A program made the translations under genes and the position numbers. From contig CAVZTR010000012.1 of NCBI GenBank assembly GCA_963778225.1, positions 1-64,000 on the forward strand: 64,000 nt of DNA, in the 5' to 3' direction. The notes under the pieces are model-generated. The model saw nothing but the letters and a program-made list of their open reading frames with translations. It was not told where the DNA came from and did not search any database. Below are positions 9,097-17,637 of the stretch, in pieces (the first letter of the stretch is position 1; every line of letters begins with the position of its first letter). This stretch comes from JAGVSR01 sp963778225. GTDB lineage: Bacteria > Pseudomonadota > Alphaproteobacteria > Rhizobiales > Hyphomicrobiaceae.

Positions 9097-11084
9097 TCAG
9101 GATTTCTTACGGCCGGCGTTGCGTACGGCTGCCCAGCCGAGGCCGCCGAACGCGATCATCAGCGGCACCAGGGCGATGTTGGCGAATTTCAGCCAACCAT
9201 CGAGCGCATCGATATCGCTGCGGAGCGCGCGCTTGACCTCGCGCAGTTCGCGGCGCGTATCGAGCATTTCAGCGCGGAACTTTTCGGTCGCCTCGCGCTC
9301 CTTCTGCGAGAGCACCACGCCGGATGCGCCCGACGTTTGCAGCTTGGCGAGTTCGTCCTGCGCGGTCTTGAGGCGGGCTTCGAGCGCCTGCTCCTTCTCG
9401 CGGAACTGGCGCTCCGCGTTGCGGCGCAACTCTTCGACCCAGGTGAAGGGGCGTTCGTTGACGCCACGGCCGCGCAGCGCGATCAGCGCATTGCTGCCGG
9501 AGAGATTTTCCAGCGCGCTCAAGACAAGGGCCGCGTTGTGGGCCGTGGGGATGATCGCCTCCTGCCCCATCAGGTCCTGACGGCTGACCCAGAACTGGTC
9601 TGCGAGCAGATCGCTGTCGGCAACGACGATGGCGTTAATGGCGCCGGATACGGTGTGGTTCGCGTCGGGCTTGGGTTCTGCTGAGCGGAATCGGTGCTGG
9701 ACTTATCGCCGTCCTTCTTTGCGCGGGATTCTGCACCCGGCTTGCCATTTGGAAAGGCCGATTTCGTCTCGCCCGACAGGCGCGCGGCGAGAGTGAGTGG
9801 CTTGCCGCCGGGAACGTAGGAGCGCAAGAGGCCCAGCGGATCGGCACCCATTCCGATCTTGGTCGACTCGATCACGGCCGCGTCGGCGCTGGTCTGCAGC
9901 ACGGGCTGCACGGTGGTGGTGATGCCATCGGCTTTTTCCAGGAAGCCGGCGGAGGCGACGTTCAGCACTTCGATGCCGGCAGCGAGCACGTCATCCTTGT
10001 TGATGTTGCGCTGGTCGAGGCCAAGCCAGGCGACGAATTCAGTCACCGAATCCTGATCGCGGCCGAACTGGACACGCTTGGCGTGGCGGATGTCGGCTGC
10101 GACTTTGGTGCCGTCAAACTTGACGCCCCACGTCTCAAGAATTTTGGCGAGATGCTTGCGGCCTTCGCCCGGCGCTTTCAACATTGCGAGCTGATTTGTT
10201 TCGGTGACAGGGTCGATGAAGACGAGCACCTTGCCGCCTCTGAGCGCGTACTGGTCGATGGCGTAGGCGGCCTCTTCCGTCAGCGCCGTCGGCTGCACAA
10301 CCATCAGAACATCCAGGCCGGAGGGGATCGCCGACACGTTTTGTGCCACGTCGCGAACTTCGAAGAGTTCGCGGATCTGGCTCATGATCATCCAGGGCTT
10401 CTGCGGACGCTTGCCCATGGGCGTTTCGGTTTCGCCGCCGTCGAGCGGGAGACCGGACATGAGACCAACGACCCGCTTTTTGGGGTTGGCCAAGTTGTAG
10501 ACGAGTTTCGTCACGTCATATTCAAGGAATGCTTCGCGATCGGGCGCAAAGTACGGAATCGTTTCGGTCGAGTCCGTTGAGTTTGTTGCGACGAGACCGA
10601 AGTAGCCGACTTCGCCTTCCGTGTTGAGGCGGACGCCGCGCAGACCGGACGCGACGGCGCGATCTTCGGCATCAGAGAATGGTTCCGGATCGAGAACGGC
10701 GAGTTGCAGCTTGCCGCCGGACAGATCGCGGTACTGCTCGAACAGCGCCTTGACGCGCTGGAAATAGCGGGACTGCTCAGGCGCCAGTTCGGCAAGGCGG
10801 CGGGAGAAGTAAAGACGTGCGGTGACCGGCTCGTCGATGGAGCGCAGAACCTCGCGCGTGCCGTCGGAAATCGTGAACAGGCGGTCTTCCGTCAAATCCG
10901 TCTTGACGTTCTTCAGCCCGACGGACGCGATCAGGTTCACCGAAAGCAGGATGACGGCGCCGAGACCGAGTGCGGTCCAAGCCATGCGGCGGCGCGAGAG
11001 GCCGCCCAGGTAGGCGCCTGGGTCGACCCAAAAGCTGTCGCGGGGCCTTGGCGTTTCTAATTCAGCGTTTGATCCATTCGACAT
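9097..11084 (-). CDS. gldG: GldG-family ABC transporter auxiliary protein, frame interrupted once
   Basis: The frame from 11084 encodes a membrane-anchored protein: a TM at about residues 35-57, then LTEDRLFTISDGTREVLRSI, typical of the GldG / ABC_transp_aux domain. It continues to SGLDVLMVVQPT and GGKVLVFIDPV (ThuA-like fold). Near 9675-9690 the frame is lost. The next frame continues with HTVSGAINAIVVADSDLLAD, then ALENLSGSNALIALRGRGV, a coiled coil, and a C-terminal membrane segment ending at 9097. Joined, this gives about 660 residues with TMs at both ends, the normal GldG layout. As given, the gene would yield a truncated protein without the C-terminal anchor. A single-base indel in the assembly is as likely as a real mutation. 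It overlaps nothing and is followed by the DUF4340 gene after 20 bases. Confidence 0.8.
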
Positions 11085-11093
11085 GATGAGCCC

Positions 11094-11840
11094 TCACTCG
11101 GCTTTCTTCTGCTCGACCGCAAGCACGGTCGCGAACAGGAAAAACACGATCATGGAGACAAAGTAGACGAGCGTCGGCGCTTCAAGGACGCCGCGCGTGA
11201 TGCGTTCGAAATGGGCGAGCACGCTCATGGAGGACACTGCTTGCGTGACGAGATCCGGCAGCCAGGTCTTGACCGCGTTCTGCACCATCTCAAAGCCACT
11301 CATCGTGAACAGGAAAGCGATGGTGGCTGAGAGGATGAAAGCGATGACCTGGTTCTTGGTCATGGCGGAGACGAACGAACCGATCGCAAGGAAGGCACCG
11401 GCCATGAGGAAGGAGCCGAGATAGCTCGTCAGGATGACGCCATTGTCGGGATCGCCCAGCGCGTTGACGGTGATCCACATGGGAAAGGTGCAGACGAGCG
11501 CGAGGCCGATGAAGGCCCAGGCGGCGAAGAACTTGCCGAGGATCGCTTCGACGGGAGACACCGGCAGGGTCATGAGAAGTTCGATGGTGCCGGTCTTGCG
11601 CTCTTCCGCCCACAGCCGCATGGCAACGGCGGGGACGAGGAGAAGATACAGCCACGGGTGGTAGGCGAAGAAGGGGTAGAGATCGGCCTGGCCGCGATCA
11701 AAGAAACCGCCGATGTAGAAGGCGAATGCGCCCGTCGATGCCACGAAGATCGTCAGGAACACGATGGCCAGAGGCGTTGCGAAATAGGCGCGGAACTCGC
11801 GCTTCGCGATGATCCAGGACGTATCGAATGTCTCACGCAT
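11094..11840 (-). CDS. gldF: ABC transporter permease, Gld-type (ABC-2 family)
   Basis: A 248-residue integral membrane protein with six predicted helices, starting MRETFDTSWIIAKREFRAYF. The motif AKREFRAYFATPLAIVFL is the hallmark of GldF/ABC-2 permeases, and AVAMRLWAEERKTGTIELLM is the conserved coupling region that contacts the ATPase. The start at 11840 overlaps the stop of the ATPase gene by 8 bases, which argues for translational coupling and against the longer frame from 11939. The stop lies nine bases before the GldG start. It forms the membrane pore of the transporter with the ATPase; the substrate is unknown. Confidence 0.85.
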   Translation of the reverse strand: MRETFDTSWIIAKREFRAYFATPLAIVFLTIFVASTGAFAFYIGGFFDRGQADLYPFFAYHPWLYLLLVPAVAMRLWAEERKTGTIELLMTLPVSPVEAILGKFFAAWAFIGLALVCTFPMWITVNALGDPDNGVILTSYLGSFLMAGAFLAIGSFVSAMTKNQVIAFILSATIAFLFTMSGFEMVQNAVKTWLPDLVTQAVSSMSVLAHFERITRGVLEAPTLVYFVSMIVFFLFATVLAVEQKKAE

Positions 11841-12819
11841 TGGCGGCGCCCTCCCCGTTCGTCTGGCGCTTCTGCTCGTCGGAGGTGGTGATCTGTCGGA
11901 AGACTTCGTCGAGACGGCCGCGCTCGACGTAGAGTTCATCTATGGGGATTTGCTGGGCGCGCAGCAGGGCGGCGACATCGGCGGTTTCCAACGCGCCCTC
12001 GCGCGGGAAAGCGCGGATGTGAATGTGGCCGTTCGCCTTGTCCAACGTTTCCACGCCGGCGACGTGCTTGGCTGCCTGCAAAAGGCGGATCGCGGCGTCG
12101 GAGCGGTCCGTAGGGACGCGGATCGAGACCGCGCCGTGGTGGCGGATGCGATGGAGCAGGTCTTCGGCGGTGCCGTCGGCGACGATCCTGCCGCGATTGA
12201 TGACGACGGCGCGGGTGCACACGGCTTCGACTTCTTCAAGGATATGGGTGGAGATGATGATGGCCTTCTCCGCGGCCATGGTCTTGATGAGTTCGCGGAC
12301 GTGATGTTTCTGGTTGGGATCGAGGCCGTCGGTGGGCTCGTCCATCACGAGGACGGGCGGGTCATGCAGAATGGCCTGCGCAACGCCGACACGCCGCTTG
12401 TAACCTTTCGAGAGCGTTTCAATGGTCTGGTCGAGGACTGGGGCAAGGCCTGTCTTCTCCACGGCGGCATCGATGCGCTTTGCAATCTCGCCGCCGCGAT
12501 AGCCGCGGATTTCGGCGATGAAGGCGAGGAACGCGCGCGTCGTCATTTCGGAATAGGAGGGGGCACCTTCGGGCACGTAGCCGAACTTGGATTTTGCGAG
12601 TTTCGGGGCCTCCTGCACGTCGTGACCGCAGATGACGGCGCGCCCGCTGTCGGGCTCGAGGAAGCCCGTGATCATCTTCATGGTCGTGGATTTACCGGCG
12701 CCATTGGGGCCGAGAAAGCCGAGGACTTCGCCGCGGGCGACGTTCAGGCTGATGCCGTCGACGGCGGTGATGTCCCCGAAAGTCTTGCGCAGTTGGTGGG
12801 CTTCGATGAGCGCGCCCAT
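11833..12819 (-). CDS. gldA: ABC transporter ATP-binding protein, Gld-type
   Basis: A 328-residue ATPase starting MGALIEAHQLRKTFGD. A GGAGG ribosome site five bases upstream fixes the start at 12819 rather than the longer frame from 12903. Walker A is GPNGAGKSTT (residues about 38-47), the signature is LSKGYKRRVG in place of LSGGQ, as in the GldA/CcmA-like ABC-2 class, and Walker B is VLVMDEPTDGLD. The D-loop and H-loop (IIISTHILEEVEAV) are intact. A C-terminal extension of about 90 residues follows the nucleotide-binding domain. It is first in the operon and would energise the permease encoded next. The 306-base region upstream is shared with a divergent HAD gene. Confidence 0.85.
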   Translation of the reverse strand: MGALIEAHQLRKTFGDITAVDGISLNVARGEVLGFLGPNGAGKSTTMKMITGFLEPDSGRAVICGHDVQEAPKLAKSKFGYVPEGAPSYSEMTTRAFLAFIAEIRGYRGGEIAKRIDAAVEKTGLAPVLDQTIETLSKGYKRRVGVAQAILHDPPVLVMDEPTDGLDPNQKHHVRELIKTMAAEKAIIISTHILEEVEAVCTRAVVINRGRIVADGTAEDLLHRIRHHGAVSIRVPTDRSDAAIRLLQAAKHVAGVETLDKANGHIHIRAFPREGALETADVAALLRAQQIPIDELYVERGRLDEVFRQITTSDEQKRQTNGEGAANA

Positions 12820-12927
12820 GGCGTCCTCCGCGTTCTCGTTGACAAACGAGCGGCCGGACAGCCGGAGACCTCTCCACCAGACCTTTGGCGCGAGGCTCCC
12901 CACCCGGTGCGCTGATTTCAGGGGAGC

Positions 12928-12955
12928 GACATAATGAAACGGCGGAAGGTTTCAA
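12928..12955 (-). promoter_or_regulatory. Candidate sigma-70-type promoter for the Gld transporter operon
   Basis: On the minus strand TTGAAA (12950-12955) and TATGTC (12928-12933) are separated by 16 bases, about 110 bases upstream of the ATPase start. The -35 is a good match and the -10 a moderate one. The rest of the 12820-13125 interval between the divergent genes shows no gene. Confidence 0.3.
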
Positions 12956-13125
12956 GAGGCAACTGCCAAGCCGTAGATTAAGAATTTGAAATGATCGCGG
13001 ACCGGGTGACCGGGGCCCGACGCGTCCCTGGCGCCGCTTGTTTCACAACGTGGAAGCCGGTAGGGACTTTGCTTGGGCCATATGTTTCCGGGTCCAGCCG
13101 CTTCGATCCGGATAGCCGCCATTCC

Positions 13126-14001
13126 ATGACAGATCCTTCCCCTCCCCCAATCATCACGCAGTCGCGCGACCTGCTCGCGCGATACGATGTGCTGTTCTGC
13201 GATGTCTGGGGCGTCATTCACGACGGGTTCCAGGCCTATCCAGGCGCGGTGCGGGCGCTGACGGCGTTCCGGCGCAACGGCGGGACGGTGGTACTCGTAT
13301 CGAATGCGCCCGTGCCGGCGCACCGCGTGGCGCGAATGCTCGCCGATAAGAAGGTCGATCCGCAAAGCTACGATGAGATCGTGTCGTCTGGGGCGATCGC
13401 ACTCGATCATGTGGCACAGAAGAAATATGAAGCCGTCTATGCCATTGGACCGCGTGACCGGGACGCTGCCTTCATGGAGAAGCTGACGGCGGCGATCGTG
13501 CCGCTTCACGATGCGCAGGCGATCGTATGTACGGGGCTCAACGACGACCGGACGGAGACAGTGTCGGATTACGCGGCCGTGCTCGAAGGCGGGCGCGATC
13601 TCGGGCTGCCGTTCGTGTGCGCCAATCCCGATCTCGTCGTCGATGTGGGGGGGCAGCATTTCGTCTGCGCGGGCGCACTCGGCGAAGCCTATGCCGCGCT
13701 TGGCGGCGAGGTGTTTTGGGCCGGCAAGCCGCATCCCTCGGCCTACGAGACGGCGCATGCGAAGGCGCAGGTTATCCGTCAGGCAGATGTGCCGAAGTCG
13801 CGAATTCTTGCGATTGGAGATGCCATCCGGACGGATCTTAAATCGGCGGAAGGTGCGGGCGTGGACGCTCTCTTTGTGACCTCGGGTATCCACAGAGCGG
13901 AGACGATGACAGGCGCGAACGTCGATCCGGAGAAGCTGGCGCGGGCCTTGGGTGCGGGATCGCCGCCGGCGATCGCGGCGACTGCCTTGTTGGATTGGTG
14001 A
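13126..14001 (+). CDS. HAD-superfamily hydrolase, TIGR01459-type (HAD-IIA)
   Basis: A 291-residue protein starting MTDPSPPPIITQSRDLL. HAD motif I is FCDVWGVIHDG (nucleophile and acid/base Asp pair, with Trp instead of the usual second Asp position), motif II is VVLVSNAPVPAH, and motif IV is ILAIGDAIRTDLKSA. The cap sits between motifs II and III as in the NagD/phosphoglycolate phosphatase subgroup. It probably dephosphorylates a small sugar or nucleotide phosphate; the substrate is unknown. The longer frame from 12991 lacks family similarity in its first 45 residues, so I chose the internal ATG. Its stop overlaps the next gene by the four bases GTGA, implying coupling with the methyltransferase-like protein. 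Confidence 0.85.
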   Translation: MTDPSPPPIITQSRDLLARYDVLFCDVWGVIHDGFQAYPGAVRALTAFRRNGGTVVLVSNAPVPAHRVARMLADKKVDPQSYDEIVSSGAIALDHVAQKKYEAVYAIGPRDRDAAFMEKLTAAIVPLHDAQAIVCTGLNDDRTETVSDYAAVLEGGRDLGLPFVCANPDLVVDVGGQHFVCAGALGEAYAALGGEVFWAGKPHPSAYETAHAKAQVIRQADVPKSRILAIGDAIRTDLKSAEGAGVDALFVTSGIHRAETMTGANVDPEKLARALGAGSPPAIAATALLDW

Positions 14002-14843
14002 GACGCAACATGCTGTTCCGGACAACCGCGCTGCAGCTCTTGAAGGAGACGGTGGACCGGCGCGCGAAAAACTCCGACGTCTCGGATGCGCTGTCGGGGT
14101 GGTTCGAGGGCCGGGCTTCGCTCGATGTGCTCGATCTGCATGCGGGAACAGGGGCGACGGTGCGGGCGCTCGCACCAATTCTGGCACAGGATCAGGCGTG
14201 GACGCTGTATGCGCGGGATGCGGCGGAAGAGGCGCTGGCGCGCGATCACCTGACCCGATGGGCACCGGCCGCGCGACCGACGGAGGACGGGCTGTTCATC
14301 GAGCGGCAGGGTTTGAAGATTTCCGTGCGATTCAAGCATCACGATGTGGTTGCGGCGGGCGGTGCGCTGGCGGAGCCGCCGCCGTCACTCGTCGTCATCG
14401 ACGAGGACCTGATGCGGTATCCTGCGGCCGTGATCCGCAAGCTGGTTGCCATTCTTGCAGACCGGCGGTCGGTCATGCACGCCCGGCTTGTGTACGATGG
14501 TCGCTTGAAATTGCAGCCTCATCACGCGGCGGATGGGGCCTTCACGGCGGCGCTGCATCGTCAGTTGATGCGCGATACGGGTCACGGCGAGGCGATGGGC
14601 CCGCAAGCGGCGAACGAACTCTCCGAACAGCTGCGGCTGTCGGAGTATTCGGTCATCGAGGGGGCGAGCCACCTGCACTTGCGGGCGGCGGAAGCGCCGC
14701 TGATCCGCGCCGTGCAAACCGAACTCGCGGAAGCCCAGCGCATCGTCGCCAAGGGCCATGACAAAATGATCGACGCGTGGCTTGCGCGGCCGCGCGCGAC
14801 GCTTGAAATCAGCCAGACGGATCTTGTTGCCCTGCCTCCCTGA
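13998..14843 (+). CDS. SAM-dependent methyltransferase-like protein
   Basis: A 281-residue protein. Residues about 43-60 read LDLHAGTGATVRALAPIL, a variant of the glycine-rich SAM-binding motif I. VVIDEDLMRYP resembles the acidic motif after strand 4. The C-terminal third (LRLSEYSVIEGASHLHLRA) has a fold-like alternation but no recognised catalytic pair. It starts at a GTG overlapping the HAD stop codon; an ATG at 14010 is an alternative. It is followed after 20 bases by the NdvA-like exporter, so all three may be one transcript. Substrate and reaction are unknown, and the methyltransferase assignment rests on motif I and position only. Confidence 0.6.
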   Translation: MRRNMLFRTTALQLLKETVDRRAKNSDVSDALSGWFEGRASLDVLDLHAGTGATVRALAPILAQDQAWTLYARDAAEEALARDHLTRWAPAARPTEDGLFIERQGLKISVRFKHHDVVAAGGALAEPPPSLVVIDEDLMRYPAAVIRKLVAILADRRSVMHARLVYDGRLKLQPHHAADGAFTAALHRQLMRDTGHGEAMGPQAANELSEQLRLSEYSVIEGASHLHLRAAEAPLIRAVQTELAEAQRIVAKGHDKMIDAWLARPRATLEISQTDLVALPP

Positions 14844-14863
14844 TATTGCCGGATCGACTTTTC

Positions 14864-16627
14864 ATGCAGAAGACTGCGCCGCCCGTTCTGACACTGCCGC
14901 AGGTTTACAAACGGGCAATTGGTTTACTCGCCACGGAACGCGGGCTTGCCATCACGCTAGCGGCTGCAAGCGTCGTCATCGGGCTCATTCAGCTGGCGGA
15001 GCCGATATTGTTCGGGCGCGTCATCGATGCGCTGTCGAAGGGCAGCGGGGCGTTTGCGCTCATCGCGCTGTGGGCGGGACTGGGGCTGTTCGGGATTGGT
15101 GCCGGCGTCGTGGTGGCCGTCATTGCCGACCGCCTGGCGCACCGGCGGCGGCTGGCGGCGATGGCGGATGCATTCGAGCGGGCGATCACGTTGCCGCTGA
15201 GCTACCACGCGGAACGGGGATCGGGCGCGGTGGTGCGCGCGATCGTTTCGGGGACCGATGGACTGTTCTGGCTGTGGCTCAGCGCGATGCGCGAACAGCT
15301 GACGGCGATCACGAGCATCCTGCTGCTGGTGCCGACGGCGATCTCGATGGACTGGCGGATGGCGCTGATCCTCGCAACGCTGGCGGTCTCATACGTCTTC
15401 ATGAATCTCCTGGTGATGCGCAAGACGCGGACCGGACAGGCGGCGGTGGAACAGTATCATTCGCAGGTGTCGGGTCGCGTGGGTGACGTGCTCGGCAACG
15501 TAACGGTGGTGCAGAGCTACACGCGCCTTGCCGCGGAAGCCGAGGCGATGCGATCGCTGATGGGCAACCTCCTCAACGCGCAGTATCCCGTTCTGACGTG
15601 GTGGGGCATCCTGACGGTGCTGCAGCGGGCGGCAGCGACGATCACGATGGTGGCAGTGTTCTCGATCGGCGCGGTGCTGGCGGGGCGGGGCGAACTGACG
15701 GTCGGCGAGATCGTGAGCTTTGTCGGCTTTGCGGGGCTGATGATCGGCAAGCTCGATCAGATCTCGGGCTTCGTGATGAGCCTCAACCGGCAGGCGCCGA
15801 CACTGCGGACGTTCTTCGCGCTGGTCGATGAGCCGGATGCCATCCCAGAGAAGCCGGGTGCGATCGCTTTGCCGCCGGTTGCGGGCGATGTGCGTTACGA
15901 GGATGTGACGTTCCGCTTCGCAGAGAGCACTCAAGGCATTTTCGGAATTGATCTCCATGCGTCGCCCGGTGAGACGGTGGCGCTGGTGGGACCCACCGGC
16001 TCTGGCAAGACGACGACGCTGTCATTGTTGCAGCGGCTGCGCACGCCGGAGACGGGGCGGATCGTGGTCGACGGGCACGACATTGCCGATGTGACGCTGA
16101 ATTCGTTGCGCCATTCGATTGCGGTCGTGTTCCAGGATGCGGGGCTGTTCAACCGGTCGATTGCGGAGAACGTCCGTGTCGGCCGACCGGAGGCCACGGA
16201 TGCCGACATCGAGCGAGCGTGCCGTCAGGCGGAGGCGCATGAGTTCATCATGGCGAAGCCGGGCGGGTATCAGTTCGTCATCGGTGAGCGGGGGGCCTCG
16301 CTCTCGGGTGGAGAGCGGCAGCGGCTGGCGGTGGCGCGAGCGATTTTGAAGGATGCGCCGATCCTCATCTTGGACGAGGCGACCAGTGCGCTCGATGCGG
16401 AGACGGAAGCCAAGATCAAGCGGGCGCTCGACCGGCTGCGCGAGAACAGGACCACGTTCGTTATCGCGCACCGGCTTTCGACAGTCGCGAATGCGGATCG
16501 CATCTATGTGATGGACAAGGGCCGCATCGTAGAGACGGGGCGCTTCGTGGAACTGGCCCAGGGCAACGGCTTGTTTGCACGCATGGTGTCGGAGGGCGGG
16601 TTCACGGTGCCGAAGGAGATAGAGTGA
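14864..16627 (+). CDS. ndvA: Cyclic beta-1,2-glucan exporter, NdvA/ChvA-like ABC transporter
   Basis: A 587-residue half-transporter fusing a six-helix ABC exporter membrane domain (residues about 20-310) to a nucleotide-binding domain. Walker A is GPTGSGKTTTLSLLQ, the Q-loop VVFQDAGLFNRSIAENV, the signature LSGGERQRLAVARAIL, and Walker B ILILDEATSALDAETE. The overall layout and length match NdvA/ChvA/MsbA-type homodimers. The N-terminal LPQVYKRAIGLLATERGLAI and the membrane-domain sequence are those of rhizobial glucan exporters that move cyclic beta-1,2-glucan to the periplasm. No cyclic glucan synthase (NdvB) is in the window, so the substrate is family inference. The ATG at 14864 is preferred over a TTG at 14846. 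It is convergent with ribA, with a 19-base gap. Confidence 0.75.
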   Translation: MQKTAPPVLTLPQVYKRAIGLLATERGLAITLAAASVVIGLIQLAEPILFGRVIDALSKGSGAFALIALWAGLGLFGIGAGVVVAVIADRLAHRRRLAAMADAFERAITLPLSYHAERGSGAVVRAIVSGTDGLFWLWLSAMREQLTAITSILLLVPTAISMDWRMALILATLAVSYVFMNLLVMRKTRTGQAAVEQYHSQVSGRVGDVLGNVTVVQSYTRLAAEAEAMRSLMGNLLNAQYPVLTWWGILTVLQRAAATITMVAVFSIGAVLAGRGELTVGEIVSFVGFAGLMIGKLDQISGFVMSLNRQAPTLRTFFALVDEPDAIPEKPGAIALPPVAGDVRYEDVTFRFAESTQGIFGIDLHASPGETVALVGPTGSGKTTTLSLLQRLRTPETGRIVVDGHDIADVTLNSLRHSIAVVFQDAGLFNRSIAENVRVGRPEATDADIERACRQAEAHEFIMAKPGGYQFVIGERGASLSGGERQRLAVARAILKDAPILILDEATSALDAETEAKIKRALDRLRENRTTFVIAHRLSTVANADRIYVMDKGRIVETGRFVELAQGNGLFARMVSEGGFTVPKEIE

Positions 16628-16646
16628 GATGGATGCCAGCTGCGGC

Positions 16647-17309
16647 TTACAACTCGTGGGCGAGCCGCTTCCGCTTGGTTTCCAGATACGCTTTGTTGTG
16701 GGCGCTTGGGTTGATGATAACGGGGATGCGCTCGACGACTTCGATGCCGGCGGCGCTCAGGGCCTCGATTTTGTCGGGGTTGTTGGTCATGAGGCGGACG
16801 CGGGTCAACCCCAGGTCTTTCAAAATCTCGCCGGCGAAAGCGTAGTCGCGGGCGTCGATCGGCTGGCCTTGCTCGAGGTTGGCATCGACGGTGTCGAGAC
16901 CCTGATCTTGCAGAGCGTAGGCCTTGATCTTGCGGAAGAGGCCGATGCCGCGGCCCTCCTGGTAGGGCAGATAAATGAGCACGCCCAGCGGTTCGGATGT
17001 GATGCGGCCGAGGGCGGCTTTGAGCTGCGCGTGGCAGTCGCAACGGAGTGAGTGGAAGACATCGCCCGTGACGCAGCCAGAGTGCAGGCGCACGACCGGG
17101 ACCGCATCGGCGGCCGGGTCCCTGCGATGGACGAGAGCAACAGCTTGCGTGTCGGGTTCGCGACCCTGGTAGGCGTGGGCCTCGAGTGCGATCTCGCTGC
17201 CGGCGAACTCGATCGGCAGCACGGTCTGCACCGACCAGTCGATCTCGAGTTTCACGGACTTGAGTTCCCCGGACGGCATTGTGATCTTTCGGGCCGTGTT
17301 GTGGGCCAT
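16647..17309 (-). CDS. ribA: GTP cyclohydrolase II (riboflavin biosynthesis)
   Basis: A 220-residue enzyme that opens GTP to 2,5-diamino-6-ribosylamino-pyrimidinone phosphate, formate and pyrophosphate, the first step of riboflavin synthesis. The zinc site is complete: SGCVTGDVFHSLRCDCHAQ provides Cys79, Cys90 and Cys92. The GTP-binding and catalytic part includes YQEGRGIGLFRKIKAYALQD with the conserved Tyr and Arg, and MTNNPDKIEAL. The start MAHNTARKI at 17309 is chosen over the 50-residue longer frame because the extra residues look non-coding. The N-terminal extension of about 20 residues over E. coli RibA is common in alphaproteobacteria. It stands alone, separate from other rib genes. 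Confidence 0.92.
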   Translation of the reverse strand: MAHNTARKITMPSGELKSVKLEIDWSVQTVLPIEFAGSEIALEAHAYQGREPDTQAVALVHRRDPAADAVPVVRLHSGCVTGDVFHSLRCDCHAQLKAALGRITSEPLGVLIYLPYQEGRGIGLFRKIKAYALQDQGLDTVDANLEQGQPIDARDYAFAGEILKDLGLTRVRLMTNNPDKIEALSAAGIEVVERIPVIINPSAHNKAYLETKRKRLAHEL

Positions 17310-17637
17310 TAACTTAATCGGCCGGTCGTGGCCGCTCCTGCGGGGCCGCTGTGGCGGCGCGAGGACTGAAGTGACGTGCCTGAACGCATGGCACCACGTA
17401 CGGTCACCGGCGACAAGCAGACTATCGTTCTGCTCTGGTGCGGGCGCCTCTGCAAGCACTTAGAGCCTGAAAGGCGCGGCGTAAACGGTGTGCTTCCGGC
17501 GAAGTTGACGCGGGCTACCGCCTGCGGCCGATGGCGGGTTGTCTCTGGGGCCCGGGCATGCTCGCTTTCGGGATCGTCACGCCGACACAATCGTGCGGCA
17601 GATCGACAGAAACTCACCAAAGACCCTTCCCGGAAGC

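Noticed and set aside
11809..12915. A 368-codon plus-strand frame opposite the GldA-like ATPase
   Set aside because: The minus strand carries clear Walker and signature motifs, so this frame is a GC-bias artefact.
12952..14265. A 437-codon minus-strand frame opposite the HAD hydrolase gene
   Set aside because: Arg/Pro-rich and without motifs; the plus strand encodes HAD motifs and the methyltransferase-like protein.
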